Under the pieces are notes generated by a model, which was not told where the DNA came from, did not search any database, and was given only the letters and a program-made list of their open reading frames with translations. Made by a program: the position numbers and the translations under genes. Source: Rhizopus sp. PT2906 (lineage: Eukaryota; Mucoromycota; Mucoromycetes; Mucorales; Rhizopodaceae). Taken from it: DNA of 64,000 nucleotides. The DNA lies in contig JAMYHX010000192.1 in assembly GCA_025529335.1 (NCBI GenBank), positions 1 through 64,000 on the forward strand, given 5' to 3'. This document shows, piece by piece, positions 23,840-33,913 of this stretch (position 1 is its first letter; every line of letters begins with the position of its first letter).

Positions 23840-24080
23840 TTAAAGCTGAAAATTGATTATAGTATGTGTAGGTTGAGAATGAGTGCTGTCTTCGTCTGAG
23901 CTAGCAGACCATTGAGAAGGATGTACACCGTTACGAGGGCAGGTACTCTAAAGATAAAAAGAAGTTATTATTGTCTTCCTTGTATATATGTGTGTGTGTG
24001 TGCCTTACAGCATGATTTGGCATCCATTCACCACATAATTCGCAGGTAGCAGGTAAAGTGTAAATTGGAATAGGTTGCAT
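23840..24080 (-). CDS. 59-residue protein with CX2C-CX5H zinc-binding pattern
   Basis: Two exons join in frame on the minus strand: 24080-24009 (24 codons from ATG) and 23947-23840 (35 codons plus TAA). They are separated by a 61-nt intron with GTAAGG donor and CTTTAG acceptor. The product reads ...ATCELCGEWMPNHA | STCPRNGVHPSQW..., giving Cys13-X2-Cys16-X10-Cys27-X5-His33, a C2HC-type single zinc site. The tail is Ser/Asp/Glu-rich. Both exons lack stops, splice phase is 0/0, and the Cys/His spacing crosses the splice junction, which argues for a real gene. A longer protein with further upstream exons is possible, but none was found before the A-rich tract at ~24095. Function unknown. Confidence 0.6.
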
Positions 24081-25823
24081 ATTATTCTTAAATAAAGAAA
24101 AAAAAAAAAAAGAAAAAAGAAGGGAAAAAGGAGTTTATATAGAAGTCATTTATATCATGACTGAGACGTCTTTTTTTATGCTAAAATAAACATACATGAT
24201 TATTTACACCATTAAGGTCGGGTTAAAAAAAGAAAAAAAAAGGGGGGATATTGACAACTTTTTTCTTTTTCTTTTTTTGAAAATAGGAGGAGAGGGGAAT
24301 AAATTGACTGACAACATTTTATTATTCATATTGACAGCATATTGAATAAAGTGTACATTCGACGTCGTAATGCAGGTTTAAGTTTGATAAGAAAAAGTCA
24401 TGTGTTTGTAAAGTAATGATATCAAACAATATAATCTTTATTCAACATTAGTAACAGTGTTCATATGTTTACCTATATTAAGCGTAATGATCACGGGATC
24501 AACAAAACCTGAAGGACTTGTCGGATGTGCTTGCTGGTTTTTTACTGGGATTATTTCTTAAAGATGTAACAGGATATCATCTACAGTCTTATTAGTTCTT
24601 TTTTTTTTGAACAGGATCAGCCAGCAAATATGGATGCCTCAAGCATTATTCATGATACTCTCCTATGAGTTTGTACTGACATTAATGTTAAAAAGATGTA
24701 TCTTTTCTTTTTGATGTATTCAGTCTGGTTGTACTCAAAATTGATATCCATGGTCTGATCACGACAAACAGGTACTAAACATAATTTTGTAATGACCTTG
24801 CTCGTGTGCCCACAATGCCATATTCAGTTGAGAAAGATCTATTGATGTTATTTCGACTGCATCTGTTTGCATATAACCCATGAATAGTTATTCTCCAAGT
24901 GGCCATTAAATACTATACATTCTCTAGATTCATCGGGAACCGTTCTCCACCCTATCCGATCCATCATTCTCTCTATCTTTCTCATTTTCCCCTTGTTGTC
25001 TGATTTTTTAAAATGATCAATTGAGTCTTTAATGGAAAGAGGGGGGAATAGAATAAATGAATATCATCATATGCTGCCTAATTAATTTGCAACTCATAAA
25101 AAAAACGTCGTTCTCAGTGATTATGATGTTGTACCAATTGTGGTACCTAGAATTAAGCATGAGCTAATGAGAACTGAAGAGATGAGCAGCGTTGCACAGG
25201 CAGAGCTGAGAAATCCTGGGAGTTGCTGTTCATCTTTCAAATACACGTGCCATACCATCTTTAAAAGCTTAAACGAAGAAATTGGATAAAAAAAGAGCTA
25301 ATGGTCAAGCCATATTCAAATTATCTGGCTGTATAGAGTCAAACTGTATGTCTAATCAACCTCTCAAGATAAAATCACGGCTTAAAACGAAACACTCAGG
25401 ATCACAAAGGGAATTTCTCAGATAGGAGGACTTGACTATAGATGGTATATGTCATAGGTTCCATAATGTCATACACCTTTTCCGAAAAGTATATCCTAAA
25501 GTTTTATAATACAATTTATACATACCAACTCATAAACAGTGTATTCAGAAGGGTTTCATTGGTACTCTATAGACTTACAATTCTCGAGCATGTTCACGGC
25601 AGTCGCATGTTCGACTACTTAGACTACAATGTAGATCAAACAGTTTGGTGATGCTGCCATTCCTATCGAAATTGATTTTGGAAAAGAGTTTCTAAATAGG
25701 ATCATTTGGCAGCACTGTCTTTGTGATAGAAACCAACTTAAAACTCCTCTATATCTTATTCAGTGGGATCATCAGCCGAGTTTCTTTTTTTTTTTTTTTT
25801 TTTTAATAAATATAAACACTCTA
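24081..25823. other. intergenic with coding-like debris near the right end
   Basis: A-rich tracts lie at 24095-24130 and 24225-24245. From about 25110 to 25790 the plus strand contains broken protein-like pieces, for example DYDVVPIVVPRIKHEL near 25120 and IPIEIDFGKEFLNRIIWQ near 25660. Stops and frameshifts interrupt them, so this is probably a dead element or gene. A run of about 20 T at 25784-25804 lies directly before the LCB3 start. Confidence 0.35.
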
Positions 25824-27701
25824 ATGACAAGGAAGGCATTTCGACCTATTGAAGTAGATGTCGACGCTGGAACTCATGACGACCGTCTCTATAATACAGT
25901 ATTTGATGGCTGGAGAGCTAATCTAAGAAATAAACTTTTGCCTCTTGTTCGACATGAGACACCCATCTTAGCTTCTATGCAGGTATTTCATCACAACAGA
26001 CGATTTCTTTCAAATTGCTTATACAACAATCATTACAGAAATCGATTCGTACAAGTGCATTTGATAGTTATTTCGTTTGGACAGCCAACTTGGGCACTCA
26101 TACCTTCTTTATGATATTCTTGCCTATTCTCATTTGGTTCGGTAATGTCGAAATTGGAAGAAAGTAAGGGTTCTATGCTTTATATGTACTCTCTCTTAGC
26201 CTCTTTTTCTCTAGTGTGTGTTTTTTGACAGCTTCCGGTGTATTCTGGTCAGGGTTTTTAAAGGTATAGACTTACACACATTACTACTATTATTGTTAAT
26301 CATATATCCCTTTAGGATTTCTTGTGCCTTCCTAGACCTCTTTCACCACCTGTTCATCGATTGACCATGTCTCCTTATGTTGCTTTAGAATATGGATTCC
26401 CTTCTACTCACTCTACTAATTCAGTCTCCGTTGCTCTGTTTTTTATCTCAATGGCATGTGAAAAATTTACCCCTGAATCACCAGCAAGACTCATATCCAT
26501 TCTTGCATGCCTTTTCTATGCAGCAAGCGTAGTGTTTGGAAGAATATATTGTGGAATGCATTCAGTTACAGGTAAAAAAAAAAGAAGAAGGAAAGGAAGA
26601 AAATAGAACATTCCATGCTCACTTTATCAGATTGTATTGGAGGAGCTGTCTTAGGTTACATCGTCTACTGGGTACAGTGGACTTTTAAAAGTCATCTTGA
26701 TTCATTGTTTACAAGTGATTCGTATTGGAGTAATACACCTTTGTGTTTGCTTTACTCGATCTTTAACCTTTTATTTTTCAATAGTATTCATGGGTATTCC
26801 TATATGTCTAATGCTTGTCTCGCTGCAGTAAATGATATAAATGAGTACATCTTCACTTTTTGCTCATCTTACTTGATAGTCCTGATCCAATGGAAAGATG
26901 TCCGTGTTTTGAAGACAGGTAATAGATATAACTATGCTGATGTATGTGTGTAGTTAATTCAAATGAATACATAGTGTTTGCTTTATGGGTGTTGTCATTG
27001 GTCTCATGCCTGGAAGTTGGTTGTGTAACCAGGTTGACAGTTGTCAAGCAGGATTGACCTCGAATCTTTCTAAAGAGGCAGGTATGATGGCCCTTCTATT
27101 TTTATTACTTAAACTCGTCATAGGTAAGAACAAGAGGTCAAAAAAAAAGAGAGGAAAAGAGCAAATCTAACATCTCTTTTTCTCTATTGTTTTGAAGGCG
27201 TTGCTTGCTTATTTATATGGCGTATTGCATGTAAAAAGCTATGCTATTATATCCTGCCACCCATTTACCGTATATTTAATTTACCACATCGTAAATTTGA
27301 GATTGGCGCAAGGTAAAAAGTTGATGACTACAAGACGCAAACTACTTACACATCATCATAGGACCTACAAGAGTTTGCGTAGAGAAAGCATTCATCCTGT
27401 CCCTTCTGTCTTAGACTTCCATTCGATGCCAGGAAATATTTCAGAACATGAACACGTTGGTATCCAATCAGCTATCGATTTACGAGAGCATAGAGAAAGC
27501 ACTCTCTCTTATCGTGGAGGACGAAACCTGGAGAAAGAAGCCATGTTTGATCCTACCTCGTTATTGATTGTTGAAGACGCTCCATTAAGATACGACGTGG
27601 ACATTGTTACTAAATTAATTGTTTATTCAGGTATTGGCTTTATTGCTGTATTTATTGTTCCCATTTTATTCCATTCCATGAAAAAAGTTTTAAATGAATA
27701 A
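25824..27701 (+). CDS. LCB3: sphingoid base-1-phosphate phosphatase (Lcb3/Ysr3 family, PAP2 fold)
   Basis: Lcb3-type enzymes dephosphorylate dihydrosphingosine/sphingosine 1-phosphate in the ER membrane. Around ten exons join in frame. The PAP2 signature is complete: KDFLCLPRPLSPP (motif 1 region), EYGFPSTHSTNSVSVAL (motif 2, SGH-like STHS), and VVFGRIYCGMHSVTDCIGG (motif 3, RxxxGxHxxxD). The last splits across an intron after ACAG, with the Asp supplied by the next exon. Several hydrophobic segments follow, with the family-typical HPDPMERCPCFEDS loop. The last exon carries a polar C-terminal region and a final membrane segment before ...KKVLNE. It ends with TAA at 27699-27701, one base before the complement of the AIG1 gene's stop codon. 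Confidence 0.93.
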
Positions 27702-27702
27702 T

Positions 27703-28682
27703 TTATACATCACACAATGGCCTCCATCGCTCTCCTTCATTCTCTACGACGACTGCACTTATTCTCGATTTGAGTGTCTTCATCTGATCTGTATGATACT
27801 TTAAGATCGCAGAGCAATCACACACTCCCTTTTTAGCATGGGAGCATTGACGTGGTTTGGAACTCATAAAAGCATACTTTGGTGGTTGATTGAGACCATA
27901 TTTCTTTTGTATGCTGTGAATCAAGACTTCAGATATACTCTGCTTTTTATGTAAAACAGTAGGTGGAAATTTAAGATTGGGGTAATAATCTACGCGAGTA
28001 AATACCAAGATGACATGATTCCACCAGTTCTTGGGTTCAAATACGTCCATTAACTTATGAAAGCCTTCCAATATACTCATTACGCTATAGATAGTTAATA
28101 TGTGTACTTTCTTTTGTTTCCTTTTATACCTATTCAAAGGTGAATCATATTGAAATACCAATAAAAAGGCATCAATGCCTAATCGATGACCTACATCTTG
28201 AATATAGTCTCGAAAGGCCACTTGGAATTGTTGATCTCTATGCATCGAGTCACCCAGTCCTGGTGTATCAGCAGCAGTAATGATCTTTTTCACATCATCA
28301 TCAATAGCCCAAATACCTGTACGTTCACTAATCCTATCGGTGACAGACTTTTTATTATTGTTATTTTATATACATCATTGACAATCATATCCTTACCCTT
28401 GCACCAGCCTTTGCCTTGAAAAGATCATCATCAAACATCGTGTTCAATAAACTAGACTTGCCCGCTCCCGTCTTACCGATAGGCAATAGGACAAAATGTT
28501 GTAGTGGGTCTCTATTTGGTTCTATACAAAATACTCTTTCTTCGTCTTTTGTTGTTGTCGTGATGGGTAATGGTTCATAACCACTTATTGGCTGGTATAA
28601 ACGAAAATTGACTTTATGTATTCATGAGGAAAAAAGGGGGAAAAGCAACAAAGAAGATGAACAAAGAGAACTTACTTGCCAT
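27703..28682 (-). CDS. AIG1/GIMAP-type GTPase
   Basis: Four exons join in frame to 273 residues: 28682-28676 (7 nt), 28611-28397, 28347-28130 and 28084-27703. GTPase motifs are clear: Walker A GKTGAGKSS at residues 48-56, a switch-I Thr in SVTDR, G3 DTPGLGDS, and a G4-like FTRVD as in the AIG1 family (TKxD variant). The segment between G3 and G4 (RLGIDAFLLVFQYDSPLN) is also AIG1-like. These septin-related GTPases are known for immunity and stress in plants and animals and are sporadic in fungi. The C-terminus has a Cys-rich piece (HAKKGVCDCSA). The first coding exon gives only Met-Ala plus one base; the GTAAGT donor with an AAG acceptor restores the frame. The coiled-coil gene lies 71 bp upstream on the same strand. 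Confidence 0.9.
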
Positions 28683-28753
28683 GTTTTATTATTATTAAAA
28701 AAGTAAGAAAGAAAAGGAAAATACACAAAATGTTACACTTGATTATAAAAGCG

Positions 28754-30104
28754 TTAATTAGAAACCACTACTTTACCCTTTTCAAGGAATCCGTGTTCTC
28801 GATCACCTCCCACAAAGGCAGGACATATCGAGAATCGAACAGTACCACTTGTTCTTCCTTTGACCTCTGTCATCGTTTCTTCCTCAAACGGCTGCTTTCC
28901 TTCTTCAATCGTGACTGTCGTAATCTCTACATCCTGTCCTCGGATGGCAATAGCCAGCTTGAGTGCCTTTTCTACAATATCACAAATCTTGTGATAATAG
29001 CTCTTTTCGTCTCCTACAGTTGAATCATTCTCTCGTAAGAAAGGATGATAGATTTCGGCTAGATCGTCATAAATCTCTGTTGCTATCCTCTGTTTCTCCT
29101 TTTGTGCGGCTGCTTGAATTTCACTTTCTTTACCACTTTTGGCAATCACGGCTGCCATTTGCTGACGAAGACGTACTGAAAATTGAGACGAGTGAGCATT
29201 CAACCAACGATGAAGGGCATCATAGGCATCATTGACTTTGAGTCCAGGATAAACAGGCACATTAAAGACCGATTTGACGAGATGTTCATGCACTAGTTTT
29301 TCTGACAACAAGTTGATAAACGAGGGCTCAAGTTCACCATTCTCAGGGTTAAGGATGGCAAGGTGAGGCCATGTCTTTACGAACTTTTCAGCTGCCTTTG
29401 CCTTGTCTGCCTTCTTGTTTAGTGTCATGATGAGTCGAGCGATGGAGTATTTGAGTAACTTGAAGGAATCGCGAATGGTCGAAAGGTCATCATCCGTTGC
29501 TCGAATAGCGCGTGTGTGCTCAAAAAAGTTGTGTTCGATAGCAGAATACTCTGCTTCTCTTTCTTTATAGGCTTTTTGTGCTTCTACTAAATCTGTTTGT
29601 AACTTTTCTCTCTTCATCTTTTCTGCTTGAATTTCTGATGTTCTCAGCGCAATGAGTTCATTGAGTTGCTCTAGTTCTTGTTGTAATTGCTCATCTTCTG
29701 GTGATTCCTTTATTGTCTGCTCGTTACTCATCCTTTGTAATATCTGTTCTTCTTCTATTTTATATATGTTTGAAAAGGGCGTTAAAATAAGGATATACAC
29801 CCAAAGGGGGGAGATAAAGGGAAAAAGAAAGGGGGATTAATATTAATTTTTATTTATTACCTTGGTAGTAAGCTTCATGTATCACTTGGTCGCCAGGACC
29901 AAAGGATACCGAAGTCGTTATCGGTGGTCTTTCTTCTGTCTTTCGTTTTTCTTTTGGTTTGAATAACCCCTTTACTTTATTACTCGCTGAATTGAGATTA
30001 CGCACAGTCTTTGACCTATGCATCCCTTTCGAGCCTGACATATCAAGTTCTGGAGGTGGAGGTGGTATCTTGTCCTGTGCTGAGGGATGTCTGATATCTG
30101 TCAT
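28754..30104 (-). CDS. coiled-coil protein, unknown; neighbour of AIG1 GTPase
   Basis: Two exons, 30104-29861 and 29754-28754, join in frame to 414 residues. The N-terminus has a polyproline run (KIPPPPPELD), then a basic patch (SNKVKGLFKPKEKRK). A long heptad-rich helix follows at about residues 95-180 (EQLNELIALRTSEIQAEKMK). The remainder is mostly helical and ordered-looking, ending with a beta-rich segment (GTVRFSICPAFVGG) and KGKVVVSN. No domain was recognised, though the order coiled coil, helical body and short beta tail seems complete. The stop lies 71 bp before the AIG1 gene start on the same strand, close enough for transcriptional read-through or a shared control region. A single fused gene was considered and rejected, because both proteins have natural ends. 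Confidence 0.85.
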
Positions 30105-31504
30105 TTTGTATAATAATAGTAGTAATAGTATGAAATAAACTAAAAAAAAAGAAAAAGGCTAGCTCACGCACAGAGCTTTACTTTTGAGTATCGTTTTCAT
30201 TGGTTAAAAGTAAGCTTGATCTCCGATAAAGTTTCACCTTCTTTTATTCTCCATCCAAGGTACACGCATAGATACAAGTTCATTTGATCAATATTAAAGT
30301 GAGCTCGAGGCAATATAAAGTTACATCTATTTATTACTATGAAAATCTAATAGGCTAATAATTATCCTATTCAGTTTTCTTTTATATATCTTCATCCTCT
30401 CATCCATGGCACATTTAAATGAAATTGGATCCTTATAGTCAGCTCATTGAGCTTTGACAGTCACATCACCAAACCCACAAGTACACTCTTAGAAACTTGA
30501 TTGAGAAAAAAAAAAGGATGGCCAGTAAGACATTAGTTTCAGCAGATAGCAAAACGTATTCAACCAAGAGCCAAAAGACATTAAACTTTTTTACTATATC
30601 AAGATTATTACCACGCTTTTTCAATAGAAACGATATTAAGCACATAAATCCAAAGATGGACATGGATCACTCTTTCCTATTGTAGTCTATTTGGGCGGTC
30701 AGGTCTCTTAAACTTTACTCGGGGGCAAGAACGGTAACTGAGCATCTCATTTTACAACATAATTCTCAGAAAAGGATTACAACTTAAGTCAAGCTGTTTG
30801 GAACTTTCAAATATAATACACAATGGATAACTTCTTCCTGACTCTAAAAAGGACATACATCAGCATAGATGAGCGGTGTACTTTTAAAATATAAAGTTGT
30901 TTGAAAAGATAGCTTTACTGTTTTTCGTCCCTTTTTATACTAAAGACATAGATCCGTATGCATTACAACTGAGGTAGAAAAGCAATATTCGAATACAAAC
31001 TAAATGTCGATACATTTGTAGTTGGCAAATCGGATAAAGACGGCTGGTTCTACGGCCATGTGTCCGGGTTGCATATATCCTAAAGTTTTAAGGTAACCTG
31101 AGCATTTATAAAAACTATCTTTTTAGATATTATCAAAGGAAGCAAATTGTATATAAGCAGAGCCTCGTCCGATAGTCTTTGCATAGATGTATGAGGATAA
31201 AAACGAAAAAAAAAAAAGGAAGCGCGACTTTTTACTTTGGAGTTTACCTTTCCCACAAAGGATAGAGAATACGCTTTTATAAATCTAACTTTATGCAGAA
31301 CAAGAACCAAAAAAGGATGTGAGATACATAGCACCAAGCCATCTTTGTCATAGTAGGGCTTAGACTACGAGCATTATTACGTTATGGATGGAAATAAAAG
31401 AATTGAAAAGAGAGTTCTTTGAGTATGACAGATGTAATACAAGATGTAACTTATTTAATAGTCTCTCTTTCTTTCTCTTTTCTTTCCTTTTCGACTCAAA
31501 AAAG
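30105..31504. other. intergenic with weak coding-like debris
   Basis: This should contain divergent promoters for the coiled-coil gene (-) and the beta-trefoil gene (+). A short plus-strand stretch at about 30975-31080 reads like protein (FVVGKSDKDGWFYGHVSGLH) but stops at TAA and has no supported exon partner, so a dead element is likely. The 62-65-codon frames at 30466-30685 overlap on opposite strands and are not supported. Confidence 0.35.
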
Positions 31505-32762
31505 ATGACTTTTGAAACTAGTACTTTTCCCATTGGTTATTTTTATATCATTTCAAAGCTTAATGGCATGGCTTTGGATATCGACATGAGCAAGCCGGTT
31601 GGAGTAAGGGCATACAAAGGAAGTTAAAGTCGACGCGAAGCGCGTATTAAAACAATAAAATAGAGCGGTTCAAAAGTAGTTACTGCACCCAAGAAGGAAC
31701 AAAAGCCTGAAAGAGATACTCAGTTATGGATTCATCAGGATGGTAAGTTACGTCAAACGCCCTTTTTTTTTTCTCTGTCTCTTTTTTTCTGATTTATCTT
31801 AGGTTTCCTCACAAACAAGTTTACTGGTCTCGTGTTGGATATTGGAAAGGCAAAAACATTCAAAGGTACAGTTCATAAAAAAAAACTGAATAGGCCTCTC
31901 TTTTTAACATTTCGAAGCCATCTTTACGGGCGAAGAAGCTCTCTTTGTGGATGAAATGAAGACAGAGGAGAATGTAAGATAATAACCTTTTCGGGAACTC
32001 ATTCCGAAATGAAGTTTTGTAACATGATGTTCTTTTAGGCCAATGATCAACGATTTGGATTCACCAATGGCTATCTTTATGCTCTATCGGAACCTAATAA
32101 CGTCGTTGATATTCGCAAGAGCAACGCAGAAGCAGGTGCTGATATTATCATGCATGCTAAGAAAGAGGAAGACGCCTTTAACCAACTTTGGGAATTGGAA
32201 TTGGCCGATCCTCCCAAGGTCTTGGACTCTTCTGATGACGAAGAAGATGACAGTAAGCGTGCTCGTTTCAGAGCATGGTTTGGCAACTGGTTAGGATGGA
32301 AAGATCACGATAAAACAAGACTCTTGAAGGAAGATGAACTTCAAAAGGCACATGACAAGGTCTACAAGAAGAAGAAATCTAAATTGCCGTAAGAAGAAAG
32401 ATACATCTTTAAAGAAAAACTCTGACATTATAGATTAGCTATGAAATCATTGCCGGTGCTGTTGCTGTAGAAGCTGTTAAGCACTACATTGCCAAGCAAG
32501 AAGAGAATGGTGAGGATGTCCACTTTAAGGGAGCTAAGGAAGCCATTGCTGGTTTTGCTGCTGCTGAGGTTTGTTTCTATTATTTTTTTTCCGTCATGTC
32601 TTTCTTGACTATTATTTATAGATGGTTAAAATATTCATGGAAAGAGGTACAGATGATGATGATGAAGACGATGATGAAGAAAAAAAGCAAAAGAAGCAAA
32701 CCTTGCTTCAGAATATGGCCATTTCTGCTGCCTCCAACTACTACGACACTAAATACAAATAA
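31505..32762 (+). CDS. beta-trefoil (ricin-B-like) plus DUF3759-type protein
   Basis: Seven exons or so join in frame from ATG 31505 to TAA 32760-32762. The first ~170 residues look like a ricin-B-type beta-trefoil with repeated hydrophobic/QxW-like units: GYFYIISKLNGMALDID, TQLWIHQDGFLTNKFTGLVL, GFTNGYLYALSEPNNVVDI and NQLWELELADPP. An acidic/basic linker follows (DSSDDEEDD, then RFRAWFGNWLGW). The C-terminal part (YEIIAGAVAVEAVKHYIAKQ ... AKEAIAGFAAAEMVKIFME) resembles DUF3759, a fungal domain of unknown function. There is no signal peptide, so the protein is probably cytoplasmic. The DUF3759 exon is entered at ATTAG|CTATG, because the earlier AG is out of phase. It lies about 90 bp upstream of MRP51 on the same strand. 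Confidence 0.85.
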
Positions 32763-32851
32763 AAAAAAAGTTTTTGCGGAGCCTCAACTCGGTGTCCCCT
32801 TGCCTATCTTGTTTTTTTTTAACTTTTTTTTTTCTTGTTGTTGCATTAGTT

Positions 32852-33796
32852 ATGGAAAAGTCATTTGCCAGCCTACTTCGCCATTCTCGCCTGGCATCCT
32901 ATGATAGAACGATAGAACAAGTGTACAAAATACCTAAGCAATGTAAAAATATTGGCGATTGGGGATTAAAACGCAACCTGCCTACTGTGATCCGAACACC
33001 ACATGTCATCATTAAAGCACTGGATACAGCTGAACATCAAACACCATGGGTCTCTGGTGAGAGCAAAGTGTTATTCTTGAAGCGCTGGAAAGAAAATTTC
33101 CCCAATTCTCATAAGCCTGCTCCTCGATCGGAAGAAGTTTATTACAATATAGCCAGTATGACCCCTGCAGAGTTCAAACGGTTCTTGAGAAGCATCGAAA
33201 AGAAGGCACCTGCTTTCAGAGAAGCACTGGCAAAGAAAGAAGCAGTTCCTGAACAAGTATTTGAATATCTCAAAGTCAACGTCACCAAGAATGAGACTCC
33301 CAAAGGCAATGGCGTGGTTGGACCTACTTACTCTGAGTACACAGTCGAGTGGGATTACCCTGTTGAAGGTCGTATACTTAATATGCTCAGAAGCTTTGAC
33401 GGCCATGCGGTCGGTATTGGAGGTGTTGTGGCTCATTTGCCCAGACGACACACACTTGGACTTCGAACAGCCGTAGATAGAAGTGTGCGTACGTTCTATG
33501 TTCAGGAAGCAGAGATAGACGAGGAAGGTAAACCCAGAGTGGTTGTTACGCCTAAACGTAAATCAGCTCCCTTATCGGTCGCTTTGTTGAATGGTCATGA
33601 ATCTGAAGAGTCAACCGATTCTAATACAACAATGACAGCTGAAGATATGTTCAATACTCAATCTCATGCTCGCCGTCGTCCCATCAGCCGCCCTCAATCC
33701 GAAGACAATATCAAGCCTAATCCTGAACATAAGGACTTGATGTCACGTATATCAACCTTATTAGAAAATAGCCACAAGAAAGAGAAAAGTGAATAA
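32852..33796 (+). CDS. MRP51: mitochondrial small-subunit ribosomal protein Mrp51 (bS1m)
   Basis: A single-exon gene of 314 residues. Family landmarks are near the N-terminus: IGDWGLKRNLPTVIRTPHV, then IIKALDTAEHQTPW, followed by FLKRWKENFP and the conserved middle part ending GVVAHLPRRHTLGL. Mrp51 belongs to the mitochondrial ribosome small subunit and is linked to translation of mitochondrial mRNAs. The start at MEKSFASLLRHSRLASYDRT gives a basic, Ser-rich, acid-free N-terminus suited to mitochondrial import. An open extension back to 32774 runs through a T-rich leader and is unlikely to be translated. The C-terminal ~70 residues are polar and probably disordered. Confidence 0.88.
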   Translation: MEKSFASLLRHSRLASYDRTIEQVYKIPKQCKNIGDWGLKRNLPTVIRTPHVIIKALDTAEHQTPWVSGESKVLFLKRWKENFPNSHKPAPRSEEVYYNIASMTPAEFKRFLRSIEKKAPAFREALAKKEAVPEQVFEYLKVNVTKNETPKGNGVVGPTYSEYTVEWDYPVEGRILNMLRSFDGHAVGIGGVVAHLPRRHTLGLRTAVDRSVRTFYVQEAEIDEEGKPRVVVTPKRKSAPLSVALLNGHESEESTDSNTTMTAEDMFNTQSHARRRPISRPQSEDNIKPNPEHKDLMSRISTLLENSHKKEKSE

Positions 33797-33913
33797 GAAA
33801 AAATTGCATAAATAATAATAAATATAAATATGTGAAATTTATTAATTTCGTTATATTCCCCCCCCTTCTCTGACTTACTCACACACACACACTTTTTTTT
33901 CTCCTTTTTGGAA

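Noticed and set aside
28676..28717. GC-AG reading (ATG|GCAAGT) for the first AIG1 intron
   Set aside because: The overlapping GTAAGT donor with the acceptor at 28612 gives a better N-terminus and exact phase, so a rare donor is not needed.
27703..30104. Single fused gene of coiled-coil protein plus AIG1 GTPase
   Set aside because: The upstream frame has a natural C-terminus and stop, and the GTPase has its own start; no donor near the stop joins them sensibly.
32774..32851. Upstream start of MRP51
   Set aside because: It passes through a T-rich leader giving Phe/Val runs; the start at 32852 gives a good mitochondrial-type N-terminus.
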